DNA of 64,000 nt from Rugalucina vietnamica (Eukaryota; Mollusca; Bivalvia; Lucinida; Lucinidae): the NCBI GenBank assembly GCA_964017185.1, contig OZ024869.1:62572931-62636930 (forward strand), in the 5' to 3' direction. Below the pieces are notes generated by a model. The model searched no databases, was not told the DNA's origin, and saw only the letters and a program-made list of their open reading frames with translations. Each line of letters opens with the position of its first letter. Position 1 is the first letter of the stretch. The position numbers and the translations under genes were made by a program. Below, piece after piece: positions 11,646 through 21,579 of this stretch.

Positions 11646-13106
11646 CTATTTGTCCGACAAAAGATTATACTGGTCAAGATGACCCATGATATTTGAGCAG
11701 ACAATATGTTCTAGAAGTTTGCAAGGAATACAAGTCAAAGAAACTGGGCGGTAATTACAAGCAAGGGACCTGTCACCTTTCTTGAAAAGTGGACAAATAT
11801 TAGCAAGTGACCATTCCTTGGGGATTTCACCCGTATTGATTGACTGCTGGAAGAGATGTGCAAATACAGGTCCTAATTCTTTTGCCAATTCTTTAAGGAC
11901 TCTAGGATGGAGTTCATCCGGTCCTAAGGCTTTAGATGGGTTCAGACCTTTAAGGAGTTTTGTTACTCCTTCCATTGTTACAACAATTTCATCCATGAAT
12001 GGGGCCGACCTATCCAAAAGTGGGACTTGGTTGTGTACCGTTTTGGTGAATACATCTGTGAACTGTCCATTAAATTCTTCTGCTTTTTCGAAATCTGATT
12101 GAGCAATACCACTTCCATTTTTCTTTTTCAAAGGGGGAATGCCTTGGGTATCTTTCCTCTGACTATTGATATACCTATAAAAATCCCTGGGATTAGCCTT
12201 AACGTCCCCTACCAAGTTATTGACATAAAGGTCATGCTGCTTCCTTATATCAGCTTTGATTTCCCTTCTTAAGTTTTCAAATTTAGATCTAATTTTTGCA
12301 CTTCCAGTTTTCTTAGCTTTTGCATGAGTTATATTTTTCCTGCGAATCTTCCTCCTTATCTCAGGAGTTATCCATGGGACAGAAGAGACAGAGCGACTTG
12401 TTTTTGATGGGATATGCTTATCTGCCGAGACCTGAATGAAAGATGTAATAAGATTGAAATTTTCCTCAACCGAACGGGTATCCGAGTAGCCATTGAAATA
12501 CTTTTCCTTTGCAAATTTTAATGTTTCTGCCCTCATAGATTCATAATCACCTTTCTGGTACCGATACACCTTCCTCCGAGGTTTCTTAATGGGGGGAATA
12601 ACAATCTTCAGCGTTCCAGAAACAATATCATGATCACTGAGACAATCTGGGGAGTGGATGTCTACAAACTGATTGGGAAGAGAAGTGATAATCAAGTGCA
12701 AAGTATTTCTTTCTCTGGTAGGGAAGTGGACTAATTGATCAAATCCATGATCATTAATAATGTCAACCAAAATTTGACCTTCAATCCTACTCAATGGTGA
12801 CCCACATTTATTGTGTCTGTCCGGCCAAACAATATCTCCAAAGTTGAAATCCCCTAGAACGTGAACTGAGGGGGGTTTATTTCCTTTATGTTTATCCCTA
12901 ATTTTGTTAAGCTGCTCTCTGAACAAAGTATCAAATTTCTGTAGGTCTTCCAAAGGTGTCAAGTTTTCATCACTATGGGGCGGCCTATACCAGCTTGCAA
13001 CAAAATGTGCGGTTTTATTAGCGAATACTTTTACCCAAACTGATTCTGACTTATTTTCTAATTCTGTCATTGGCATGTGTAGGATATCCTTGTGAATAAG
13101 TAACAT
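11646..13106 (-). pseudogene. LINE apurinic-type endonuclease and RT N-terminal part
   Basis: Endonuclease motifs are present: VHVLGDFNFGD (Asp/Asn of the active site) and SDHDIV (Ser-Asp-His). The strand-cutting QE pair (AIQETKID) lies upstream near 13210 in the shifted frame. After the endonuclease comes a basic linker (RRKIRRKNITHAKAK) and the RT N-terminus (LLKGLNPSKALGPDELHPRV, NICPLFKKGDRS, NYRPVSLTCIPCKLLEHI). The Met at 13106 is internal. The reading frame is closed upstream by TAG at 13140-13142 and by a one-base deletion near 13250, and downstream by TAG at 11646-11648. Confidence 0.92.
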
Positions 13107-13239
13107 GACACCACCACCATCAAGAGTTCTATCCTTCCTCTACACACTATATGGGAAAGTTTCCGGAAACAATTCTGAACTTGAAATAGAACTGTCAATC
13201 TTTGTTTCTTGAATCGCTACAATCTGAGGTTCATGAAGA

Positions 13240-14001
13240 TCAATGAAAGCCAACAACTTCAAGCTTTTTACCTCTAATGCTGTTGATGTTTATACTGAAA
13301 AATTTCAACCCACCAATAAACTTGCTTTTGCTTGTCAAAGTTGAGGGTGCTGAGGACTTAGTTTTATCACTGTTTCCAAGTGGATTAAACCTATTTTCAC
13401 TTTCCAAATTTAACTGTTCGTCAAAAAAAGAGTCAGAAAAATTGAAGAAATCACATTTTGGACAAATCCAAGTACAGTTTGTGTTTTGCATGGTTTCATA
13501 TTGTGAATCGGATAGAAAAGAGCAGTCATTGTGCATCCACATATCACATTTGTCACACTGAACCGCCTTGTGGCAATTGAGAACTAATCCACTGCAAAGG
13601 CTACACTCAGCCTTGCAGTTTGAACAATACCAAGATTCACTACCGGATTCTAATTCTAGCAATTCTTCCTTTCCAAGGTTGGCACATGATGCGTGGAAAC
13701 GCTTTTCACAATCTGCACATTCTACTACCTGATCAGCTGCCTTACAGTATTTTTTACATAGACGACACTGAAATCTAGGGCCCGGGTTCATTTCGATGTC
13801 TCCGGCCAAAACAATCAAAATGAGAAGATTTGTTCCATTTGAGTTCTTAAAGCTGCGTAAACCCTCTGATCCTCTTCGGTTACCAATTTTTCTTGTGAAA
13901 GCCAAGCTCTGAGCAATTCCACTAACTGATTTTCCAAATCCTATAACGGCGGCCCCCGTGGCCGAGTGGTTAAGGTCGCTGACTTCAGTGCTCTTGATCA
14001 T
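13240..14001 (-). pseudogene. LINE N-terminal part: 2A-like motif and two PHD fingers
   Basis: Residues 60-75 are a hydrophobic stretch running into DIEMNPGP (13777-13800), matching the D-(V/I)-E-x-N-P-G-P signature of 2A ribosome-skipping peptides. Two PHD-type zinc fingers follow directly: about residues 79-129 (CRLC, CADC, FHASC, CSNC) and 133-184 (CSLC, CDKC, WMHNDC, ICPKC). The endonuclease then begins (FFSININSIRGKKLE) and the frame breaks. The first 18 codons of the frame, including the Met at 14001, are antisense SINE; the original N-terminus lies beyond the SINE, where an in-frame ATG can be read at 14225-14227. It is known that some animal LINEs use 2A motifs at this place; activity here is inference. 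Confidence 0.88.
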
Positions 14002-14203
14002 TCGATCATCTCACCGATGTGGGTTCGCGCCTCGCACGGGGCACGAATTCATATGTGAGACAAGCCATGTTCTGCTTGCGGGTGTGTCAGGTGGTTTTTC
14101 CCCGGGTACTCCGGTTTTCGCCCCACCTACCGATTGGTTCGTCTCGATATGAGTGAAAAAGCTTGAAAGGGACGTAAAACTGAATCAAAAAAAAAAAAAA
14201 AAA
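13948..14203 (+). mobile_element. tRNA-derived SINE with 12-bp target duplication
   Basis: The head reads like a tRNA (Leu/Ser type): box A TGGCCGAGTGGTTAAGG near 13960 and box B GGGTTCGCGCC near 14021. An unrelated body follows, then a GAAAGGGACGTAAAACTGAATC end and an A-tail of about 18-20 bases. AAATCCTATAAC flanks it on both sides (13936-13947 and 14204-14215), which is the target site duplication. The pol III boxes are those of a retroposed SINE, not a functional tRNA gene: the acceptor and anticodon arms do not fold properly. It sits antisense to the LINE it interrupts. Confidence 0.9.
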
Positions 14204-14215
14204 AAATCCTATAAC

Positions 14216-14420
14216 ATAACATAACATATTCTTTATTTAGCTTCAGGCCACAGGCCCATAACAATACAATGTCAAATAAACATTTAAACATATATACTGT
14301 ACTGGTGCACAATTAAAATATAATGGTTAATCACGCAACTCATTTTGCTTGCGTGCAATCCTATACTACAGTCCTGGTTTGCATTTAAAATATCTCCTGA
14401 TGTTGTCCACTTCCAAACAC
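14216..14420 (-). other. Probable 3' tail of a further LINE
   Basis: The minus strand reads GGGCCTGTGGCCTGAAG, then CTAAATAAAGAAT with an AATAAA signal, then a TTATG pentamer repeated three times, right against the LINE at 10374-14227. This looks like a retrotransposon 3' end with a microsatellite tail. If so, the apparent ATG at 14225-14227 belongs to this tail and the CR1-like LINE is slightly 5'-truncated. Confidence 0.45.
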
Positions 14421-14427
14421 AGAGTCC

Positions 14428-14670
14428 GAAAACCAAAAACAAAGCCAACCTGAGGAGCAGCGGACAAGACTTCGGTGTATGGAAACTACGCACAGGATTT
14501 TTTCCACCCCGACAAGTCAACCGCCCCACAGTTGGACCGACAAAACCTGAAACCAAAAAACAAAGCCAACCTTAGGAGCAGCGGACAAGACTTCGGTGTA
14601 TGGAAACTACGCACAGGATTTTTTCCACCCCGACAAATCAACCGCCCCACAGTTGGACCGACAAAACCTG
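14428..14670. repeat. Two tandem copies of a 121-bp unit
   Basis: AGCAGCGGACAAGACTTCGG begins a unit repeated at an offset of 121 bp with about 97% identity. It lies between two divergently oriented LINEs, so it may be a tandem 5'-UTR/promoter repeat of one of them. Which one cannot be told from one copy. Confidence 0.88.
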
Positions 14671-15004
14671 AAGCCATGAGTTCCAATTCAAATGATTAAA
14701 CAAAAAGACCTTCAATCACTATGTGAAAAAAAGTGGGTGGGGGAAGGTCAATCCAGAAAAACTATTCTGATTCTTTAACTTTTATGACAGATCGTTGCAG
14801 CCCTGCTAGAGCCGTTCAATGTCACTGTCAATGAAGCTTGAACAAATTCTGGTCCAAAAGCTTGTCAGCTCTCTGGCCAAAAAAGTTTCAAGGAAAGAGC
14901 TTTTCAAGTAAAGTACGAATCGTTTTGGCGCGAATCGCACGACAAAGAAAATCTAAGAAAATCGATGCTTAGGCTCTTTACTTGGGGGAAAACAGCGACC
15001 AACA

Positions 15005-17299
15005 ATGAGAAAATGCTTAAATGTTAAGCACATTTCGGACAAGGGTGGTAGTCTGGTTGAAACTCAAATTAGGGTATCCCATAAAGGGTCAAGTAAACAT
15101 ACAGAGCAATTGAAATATTGTGTCAATATGTATCATACTAAGAGTAAGTTGATGGTAAATGGGAATGGGGTAAAGGAGTATGTTAAAGATCATAAAGAAA
15201 TTGTTAAAGCACTTCTTAGTTGTGATAACTTGAATGACTTAGATAGGGCGTTGTACACAAAAATTCATGACGAGCTGTTAAAGATCGGACACACTGAACA
15301 CTCCAAGAGACAGCGGACCAATGCGCCAGCAGGGGCAGGTCAAGCGCTTGGTTCCACACCCTCTAAGTATCCTAGGTTGCCTGCACCGGGGTCTAATCAG
15401 ATTGACCCTCAGGAAGATACTCTGGTCTCGAATGACGGGGCCGATAGGGATAGCTCAGCCCTGTTGTGCCTTCACTGCAATGAGCTCATGGAAGAGGATC
15501 TTATTGAGTGTGGAACTTGCTCATCTTGGTATCATTATGGGTGCGAAAATTTATCGCGTGTAGAATTTACCTATCACATTGACAATCCGGATGTTACGTT
15601 TGAATGCACGGTTTGTACTAGCCTGCGTCGTGATGACCTTGTCGAGGGGCTGGTTCCGCCTGGGGGGTGTAGTGGAAGCCTACGCGATATCCTACTTGAT
15701 GCTGGGGAATGCAGTTTGAGTGATGGGGGTGCTAGTCCGGCTGACATGGGTAGGCAGGGAACAGGGGGACCCAGTGTTGACAGGGATGATTCTTCAAGTC
15801 TTTCATTGTCCCATACTTTAGGTCTTCATGATGTAACCAGTAATGCACGTGGGATCAATGTGACCGATAGGCGTCTGGTACTGGGGGCACCAACGAGTAC
15901 AGGGAGAGACACTATGGGGGCGAATGTTCCTTTTTATCCTACCTCTGGCCTAATAAATAGGGTCCCCGTGTCAAGTGACTATGTACCTTGTCACACAGGA
16001 GTATTGGGACCTGCCATGGTGAGTGGGGGGGTATCTTGCAGTGGACTCTGGAGTGGCAGTTTGCCTACCATGTCAACTATGTCATCAACATCGGTGATAA
16101 CTAGTACTGCGGGAGCAAAAAGGAAAATGTCCACTACGCGTTCTAGGTCTGCAGTCACACCTAGTGCATCTGAGGGGGGGCTGAGTGGTTCGGATACTAC
16201 TATGGCAATTAGGTCACCTGTCCTGGCTGTGGGGCTCGTATCTGGCACTTCTGCTCAGGGTAGCAAAGGGGGGCATGCTGGGGGCCTGGGAATTGGGCCT
16301 GAGGATGGGGGTTCCTTGCAGGAGCAGGTTCTTAAGAGTAAAGAGAAGATGTTAGTCAGTAAAGAGAAGAGACTTAAGGAACTTGAAAAGAAAATATCAA
16401 ATAGAGAAATCTCACTTGGTGATAAGCTAGATCAAAATGAATTTTCTAAGGCTTACATAACATCTATGGAAAATAAGCTTAAGGAATTGGAGGCGTCAAA
16501 TCGCCTACTGAGACTCAAACTTCTAGCTGTACCAGATGTGCATGATTCTAATTCTAACCATGATAGTGGTTCAGGTGGTACTACTTTTTGTGAACAGAAT
16601 GCGCCGTTGCACCGCAAATCTGGAGATAATTGTCACAGTCTAGACAGAGCAGCCTTCCAGGAGTTACAACAAAGAGTTCTCTCCCTTGAATTGAAAATGA
16701 TGGAACAACGTTTGTCAACACTGGAAAATCAAAGGAGTGTATATTGTCATACCGGCTATGATGGTACAAACCAAACACATCATGCTGATCCTAAACCACA
16801 CGGAATGAACATAAGCTCAAATAGTGTGAATTTTGATTTGAGCTCTAACTCAAATATACCTGGATATTATACGAATCGGGACATTATGGATTATAATGTT
16901 CTGTATGAACCTCAGGGACTTGCAGATGCTCACTATCAATGGGCAAGTAGTAATGCACACTCTCACTCTCAGTGGGCATGGAGTAATGTACACAACTATG
17001 GGCCACATGACCGGCATCCCTCTAATCAACCAGGTATGGATGGTCTACAACCGAGGACTACAACAATCCAGGACACTATGCAGACTGGAGCTGTGACCCA
17101 GAGTTGTGAAAGTCAAAGTATCCCTGTTCATTTTTCCCGGAGAGGCAGGCGACCCAGAGTACGCCAAAAGAATCGACATGCACAATCAAATCAGGACACA
17201 GGCAGGGAAAAGGAGGAAACTCAGTTGAAGGAAAGATCCAGCATATCGGCAAGCCCAACGAATGTGAAAGCGGGGGAGGACGAGGCATGTCCCCAGTAG
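15005..17299 (+). CDS. LINE ORF1 protein with PHD finger and coiled coil
   Basis: This 764-residue protein is the putative RNA-binding/structural partner of the retrotransposon RNA. Residues 155-204 form one PHD-like C4HC3 zinc finger (CLHC, CGTC, WYHYGC, CTVC). A long Ser/Gly/Thr-rich, low-complexity linker follows. Residues ~437-508 are heptad-rich and strongly charged (KSKEKMLVSKEKRLKELEKK), predicted coiled coil, with a second shorter helix near 560-580 (LQQRVLSLELKMMEQRL). The C-terminus is basic (RRGRRPRVRQKNR), suited to nucleic acid binding. The ATG is the first in frame after 5' UTR. The stop overlaps the ORF2 start by 13 nt. PHD fingers are known in ORF1 of several LINE groups; the exact clade is not resolved here. 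Confidence 0.85.
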   Translation: MRKCLNVKHISDKGGSLVETQIRVSHKGSSKHTEQLKYCVNMYHTKSKLMVNGNGVKEYVKDHKEIVKALLSCDNLNDLDRALYTKIHDELLKIGHTEHSKRQRTNAPAGAGQALGSTPSKYPRLPAPGSNQIDPQEDTLVSNDGADRDSSALLCLHCNELMEEDLIECGTCSSWYHYGCENLSRVEFTYHIDNPDVTFECTVCTSLRRDDLVEGLVPPGGCSGSLRDILLDAGECSLSDGGASPADMGRQGTGGPSVDRDDSSSLSLSHTLGLHDVTSNARGINVTDRRLVLGAPTSTGRDTMGANVPFYPTSGLINRVPVSSDYVPCHTGVLGPAMVSGGVSCSGLWSGSLPTMSTMSSTSVITSTAGAKRKMSTTRSRSAVTPSASEGGLSGSDTTMAIRSPVLAVGLVSGTSAQGSKGGHAGGLGIGPEDGGSLQEQVLKSKEKMLVSKEKRLKELEKKISNREISLGDKLDQNEFSKAYITSMENKLKELEASNRLLRLKLLAVPDVHDSNSNHDSGSGGTTFCEQNAPLHRKSGDNCHSLDRAAFQELQQRVLSLELKMMEQRLSTLENQRSVYCHTGYDGTNQTHHADPKPHGMNISSNSVNFDLSSNSNIPGYYTNRDIMDYNVLYEPQGLADAHYQWASSNAHSHSQWAWSNVHNYGPHDRHPSNQPGMDGLQPRTTTIQDTMQTGAVTQSCESQSIPVHFSRRGRRPRVRQKNRHAQSNQDTGREKEETQLKERSSISASPTNVKAGEDEACPQ

Positions 17300-20200
17300 C
17301 TTTGACCAGGGCCCGGATGAATGAAGTACCCTCAATCAGTGTAGCCTCTATTAATATCAAAAATATAGTGACAAATTCTAATTTTTTACATGCACTTCTA
17401 AAAGATAATCTTTTTGTTTTTGTGCAAGAGCATTGGCTGTACAATTATCAATGTATTTATGCTGATCAGAACTTTGATTTTTCTGCTTTTTTGAAATGTG
17501 TGGATGACGACGATCCCATCCCACCAGGACATCATTCGCGTGGATATGGGGGTACCGGTATCTTCTGGAATCATGCCGTGGATCATTGTGTTAAAATTGT
17601 GCGAGGTGGTGGGAACCGTGTTGCTGTAGTAGAAGTGTCGACTGATAAGAGGCCTGTCTGCCTTATCAATGTATACTTACCAAGCAGAGGCTCGGCCAGT
17701 AGTGAAAATGAATTTATGGAGACACTGGATGAGCTGCATGAGGTTCTCCAGACTTTCTCCTCAACACATGATATTATCATTGGAGGAGACTTTAATGCTT
17801 CTCTCCACCGGACTAAGACTTGTGGTCGTGACCAGAGCCTTCGATGTTTTGTGAATGAGCATGGTTTATTCTTGCCGTCTGAGTATCCTGAGGCTTCTAC
17901 ATTTTTCCATACTGCCGGTGACTTTTCATCGCAGATCGACTACTTTTTTGTCACGGAGATGTTGGTCGCAAAATCAAAGGTTGTTACTCATGACATGCAC
18001 CATCTGAATCTTTCTGATCACACACATATTAGTATTGAATTACCGGGAAGGACTTTAGTGGCGCAAGTAAGTATAAAGGAGGAGATTCCACAGAGTACCA
18101 AACAACGAATTGACTGGAGTAAATGTGATCGGCAGGAATATAGAAGTACATGTATCATCAAAGAAAAGTTGCAGGACCCAGTTGGTGTACCTGGCAGTCG
18201 ATTAGAAGCTGATCTAATGCTGATGCAAATAAACAGTGTCTTGTATAGCAGTTCTTGTTTGGTGTCAAAACAGACTTCCAAGAAGAAAAAGTCTAAGGCT
18301 GGCTTGCCCATTTGGAACGAGGCAGTGAGGGATGCAGTCCAGGAAAGTAAAGTTGCACACGCTGTCTGGAAGGGTGCGGGATCTCCTACAGATGAATTCC
18401 ACCCTGCTGCTCTGGATAGGAAAGTTGCGAGGAGGAAGCTTAAGAAGTGTATTCGTAGAGAGGTCACCAGAAAGCGTGAGGAATTTATTACAACTCTCAT
18501 GGAGGCCAACGAATACGATTCTAGAACTTTCTTCAAGACCATCAAGAGGCAGCGTTCATCTAAATCAACTAATACTCAGCTGCTGCATTATAAGGATGGG
18601 GTACTTAAAGGACCAGAAGAGGTGGCGGATGGGTTTGCTTCTCATTTTGAGGTCCTGGCGACACCTTCCGAGGATGTGATGTTTGACGATAGCTATCGTG
18701 ATCAAGTTATGCTGGACAAGCTCCTTATTGAGGACATTTGTAGAGGGCAAAGCCGCATTTTTACCCCAACTACTACAGAGGAAATTTCCAAAATAGTACA
18801 GACATTCAAGAATAATAAGGCGCAGGACATGCAAGGACTGGCGGCTGAACATTTGAAGTTTGCTCCCAGGGTTGTCCACTCGTCCCTTTCAAACTTGATG
18901 AACTACATTATACAAAATGGCTACATTCCACAGCAAATGAAGCAAGGTGTAATTACTCCAGTCCTTAAGAAGGATAAAGACCCCTTACTACCAACAAATT
19001 ACAGAGGAATAACAGTCCTGTCAATTATTGGCAAAGTCCTGGAGAAGGTGTTGCTCCAACGCACAGAGAGCACGCTATGCCGAGAACAGTCAAGATTCCA
19101 GAGAGGCTTCACGAAAAATTCTTCGTCTGTGAATGCAGCCCTCATTGTGTCTGAAGTCCAGAACGAGGCAAAGTGTACTAGTCAAAACCTACATCTGATA
19201 ACCCTGGATGCCTGTAAGGCCTTTGATGTGGTGTGGCAGGAGTCCTTGCTTCGTAAAATCTACCTAGCTGGAGTAGATGGTTCCTTGTGGACGACTCTAT
19301 GTAGTCTTTACAGTGATGCAACGTCCTCAGTGAAGTGGATGGGAAGACTTTCGAGCCCATTTGTGATAAAACAGGGCGTCAGACAAGGCGGTGTTCTATC
19401 TACTCTTCACTATAAGCTATTTAACAATGACCTACTCCACATGCTTGAGAGCTTGGGACTAGGAGCTTTTATTGGACATATCAATTGCTGTGCCCCTACA
19501 TGTGCAGATGATGTAGCACTCCTTGGACTCTGTAAGAAGCATTTATGGGAACTGCTGTACATTGTGTGGTTCTATAAAGGAAGGGAGCGCTATCTTATAA
19601 ATGCACAAAAGTCTGTTGAGGTCCTGCTGAGCCTATTTAAGAAGTTGTTGGATATGGAACAAGTGACACTTGATGATATTCCGATTCCTCAGGAGAGTGA
19701 TACAGTGCATCTGGGAGTGGATAGAAATCTGAAGGGCAATGGAAATACAGAGAAGAAGGCGCAAATTGGACGGCGAACGATGTATGCTTTGATGGGTGCA
19801 GGCGCATATGGGAACTCAGGTCTGAATCCTTTGGTGTCATCCAAGATGTGGAAAACTTTTGCGCTACCAAGGATGTTGTATGGACTAGAGGTGTGTAATC
19901 TGCGCCAGGCGGACATTGAGCAGTTGGAATCGGTCCAAAGAGGCATTCTGAGGAGGATTCAGTGTCTACCTGATAGAGTGGCTATTGCTGCTGTTTATGG
20001 ACTGTTAGGTATACGCCCTATTGAACAAGAACTGGACATTAGGAAGCTGAGCTTGTTTGCTACCGTGATGTTCGATGAAGCCTCACTTGAACATGAAATT
20101 GCACAACGGCAGTTTGCAGTGAAAGATATTAACTCAGACAGTTGGTTCATGCAATGTAACCTGCTCCTGCATAAATATGGGCTGTCTAATGCATATCTTA

Positions 20201-20796
20201 TCAAGGATAGCTTTCAGACCAAGGGGGCTTTAAAGGAAGCAATTTCAAGGGGGGTGGATAAGTATGTTCAGCAACAATGGCATGAGGATGCCCAGTCTAA
20301 ATCAACCTTGAAGTACCTCAACATTGACCATTGTAAGGTTGGCAGTGTTCATAATGTCTGGAAGTTGACAAGTCATAGTACTAGAGATGTTCGTAGAGCT
20401 CAGATTAAGGTTAAGCTCCTAACAGGGTCATACATCCTACAATCAAGTCGTTCCAAGTTTAGTAAGAGCACGATTTCGGATACATGCTTGCTCTGTAAGG
20501 TTGCGCCTGAGGATTTGAAGCATTTTTTGCTCGACTGTTCCCGGTTGCAGTCTGTTAGATCGACTTATATCCACGACATTGAGCAAATCCTTCTGCGTGT
20601 AGTCCCTGATCACGCGGCACAGTTGTTGACAAATAAGGAACGGCTGTGCTGTGTCATCATGGACTGTACGATTCTGGCAGATGCGGTCAGTGGTGACCTT
20701 TGGGAGGGGCTTATTAATGATATGGAAGTTGTGAGCAGAAACCTTTGTTTTGCTCTTCACTTGAAGAGAACCACACTATTGAGTGAACATAATTAG
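17287..20796 (+). CDS. LINE ORF2: endonuclease and reverse transcriptase
   Basis: A 1169-residue protein. The APE-type endonuclease spans about 15-255: ASINIKN, VQEHW (Glu48), GGDFNAS (166-171), SQIDYFFV and LSDHTH (242-247). Reverse transcriptase spans about 500-800: GVITPVLKKDKDP, NYRGITVL, motif A LITLDACKAFD, QGVRQGGVLS, and the catalytic motif C read as CADD (739-742) in place of the usual FADD/YADD. The C-terminus carries a CCHC zinc motif (CLLC...EDLKHFLLDC) found in many LINE RTs. Function: nick target DNA and reverse-transcribe the element RNA in place. The ATG lies inside the end of ORF1, in the frame 2 nt downstream (equivalent to -1), so ORF2 is probably made by termination-reinitiation. 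No lesions are seen. Confidence 0.9.
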   Translation: MSPVALTRARMNEVPSISVASINIKNIVTNSNFLHALLKDNLFVFVQEHWLYNYQCIYADQNFDFSAFLKCVDDDDPIPPGHHSRGYGGTGIFWNHAVDHCVKIVRGGGNRVAVVEVSTDKRPVCLINVYLPSRGSASSENEFMETLDELHEVLQTFSSTHDIIIGGDFNASLHRTKTCGRDQSLRCFVNEHGLFLPSEYPEASTFFHTAGDFSSQIDYFFVTEMLVAKSKVVTHDMHHLNLSDHTHISIELPGRTLVAQVSIKEEIPQSTKQRIDWSKCDRQEYRSTCIIKEKLQDPVGVPGSRLEADLMLMQINSVLYSSSCLVSKQTSKKKKSKAGLPIWNEAVRDAVQESKVAHAVWKGAGSPTDEFHPAALDRKVARRKLKKCIRREVTRKREEFITTLMEANEYDSRTFFKTIKRQRSSKSTNTQLLHYKDGVLKGPEEVADGFASHFEVLATPSEDVMFDDSYRDQVMLDKLLIEDICRGQSRIFTPTTTEEISKIVQTFKNNKAQDMQGLAAEHLKFAPRVVHSSLSNLMNYIIQNGYIPQQMKQGVITPVLKKDKDPLLPTNYRGITVLSIIGKVLEKVLLQRTESTLCREQSRFQRGFTKNSSSVNAALIVSEVQNEAKCTSQNLHLITLDACKAFDVVWQESLLRKIYLAGVDGSLWTTLCSLYSDATSSVKWMGRLSSPFVIKQGVRQGGVLSTLHYKLFNNDLLHMLESLGLGAFIGHINCCAPTCADDVALLGLCKKHLWELLYIVWFYKGRERYLINAQKSVEVLLSLFKKLLDMEQVTLDDIPIPQESDTVHLGVDRNLKGNGNTEKKAQIGRRTMYALMGAGAYGNSGLNPLVSSKMWKTFALPRMLYGLEVCNLRQADIEQLESVQRGILRRIQCLPDRVAIAAVYGLLGIRPIEQELDIRKLSLFATVMFDEASLEHEIAQRQFAVKDINSDSWFMQCNLLLHKYGLSNAYLIKDSFQTKGALKEAISRGVDKYVQQQWHEDAQSKSTLKYLNIDHCKVGSVHNVWKLTSHSTRDVRRAQIKVKLLTGSYILQSSRSKFSKSTISDTCLLCKVAPEDLKHFLLDCSRLQSVRSTYIHDIEQILLRVVPDHAAQLLTNKERLCCVIMDCTILADAVSGDLWEGLINDMEVVSRNLCFALHLKRTTLLSEHN

Positions 20797-21579
20797 GGAG
20801 TAGTAAGCATTAATTATCTTAAGGGCCTTTTATACTAAAGATCTAAATTGCATCCATAGGTTAAAGTAATGTAAGCATTAATTAAGTTTTCTATAAAGTA
20901 GGTTTTTATGTACATTTTTTTATGCTGTAGTTGAGCAATGTCTCCTTAGTTGACATGGTTTAATGTGCATATTGTAAATATGTTAAGATTTAGGTGGAGG
21001 GTAACCCGTCTTCTGAGAGGCCATTGTCCAAGTCGGCATACTGCATGGTGGAAATAGAGTATTCTCGACCGAGGATCCAGCGATTAACATTAATTGTGTC
21101 CCCACGTCCTAGAGTGTATACGCGGATGTTACTGGGAGGAAAACAGAACTAGAGATTGTTGGTCTATGAAGATTCCTTAGCCTACTCTGTGAAATAGCGG
21201 GGTTGGACTTGAAGCAGTTATTTGAACATTATTTTTGAAAGGCACCTGTAAACAGGATACTATTCTGTAGCCGCGAGGTCTTGCCCTTAGTTGTTGCCCT
21301 GAGAGAATCCTAATGCGTCTCAAGTGCTGAACTATAAACGCTGCCTCGTAAATGTAATGTTAATAAAGTATAAAGTTAGAAAAAACTCAAGAAGATACGT
21401 ATATACTACGGTGACCCTATCAAGGGTGGAACCCCTTTATACAGATACAGATTGCAGGTCCAAAACTTCCTGACCCAAAGTCGGGATAGTTTTACAGACA
21501 AAAACAATGGGAAATTCGGAAAATAATAGAAAAAAACTTCTCTTTCAAAATTCTGTGTCCGTGTCGCCGAACCGAACCG

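Larger units (their letters stand above)
10374..14227 (-). mobile_element. CR1-like non-LTR retrotransposon, nearly full length
   Basis: One long coding region in the order hydrophobic segment, 2A-like motif, two PHD fingers, APE endonuclease, reverse transcriptase and FFPQTIRDWN-type C-terminus. It ends in a short 3' UTR (GTCACCAGTAAACTATTCTG) and a hexamer tail (ATTCTG repeated, seen as CAGAAT at 10377-10394). Microsatellite tails of this sort are typical of the CR1 group; assignment to CR1 rather than L2 is inference. Only a few lesions separate it from an intact reading frame: a lost base near 13250, a TAG at 13140-13142, a TAG at 11646-11648 and a SINE in the 5' end. It is therefore a fairly young copy. 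The true 5' end is uncertain. Confidence 0.85.
14700..21388 (+). mobile_element. Two-ORF LINE, apparently intact
   Basis: Two long overlapping reading frames (15005-17299 and 17287-20796) with no stops or frameshifts, then a ~590-bp 3' UTR with AATAAA at 21362-21367 and a short A-run. The 5' boundary is not marked; 14700 is a guess and 5' UTR may start a little later. No target duplication was found. The lack of any lesion over 5.8 kb of coding sequence means recent insertion. Confidence 0.85.

Noticed and set aside
13948..14040. tRNA gene
   Set aside because: Box A and box B are present, but the arms do not fold as a tRNA, and there is a long body, A-tail and target duplication: a SINE.
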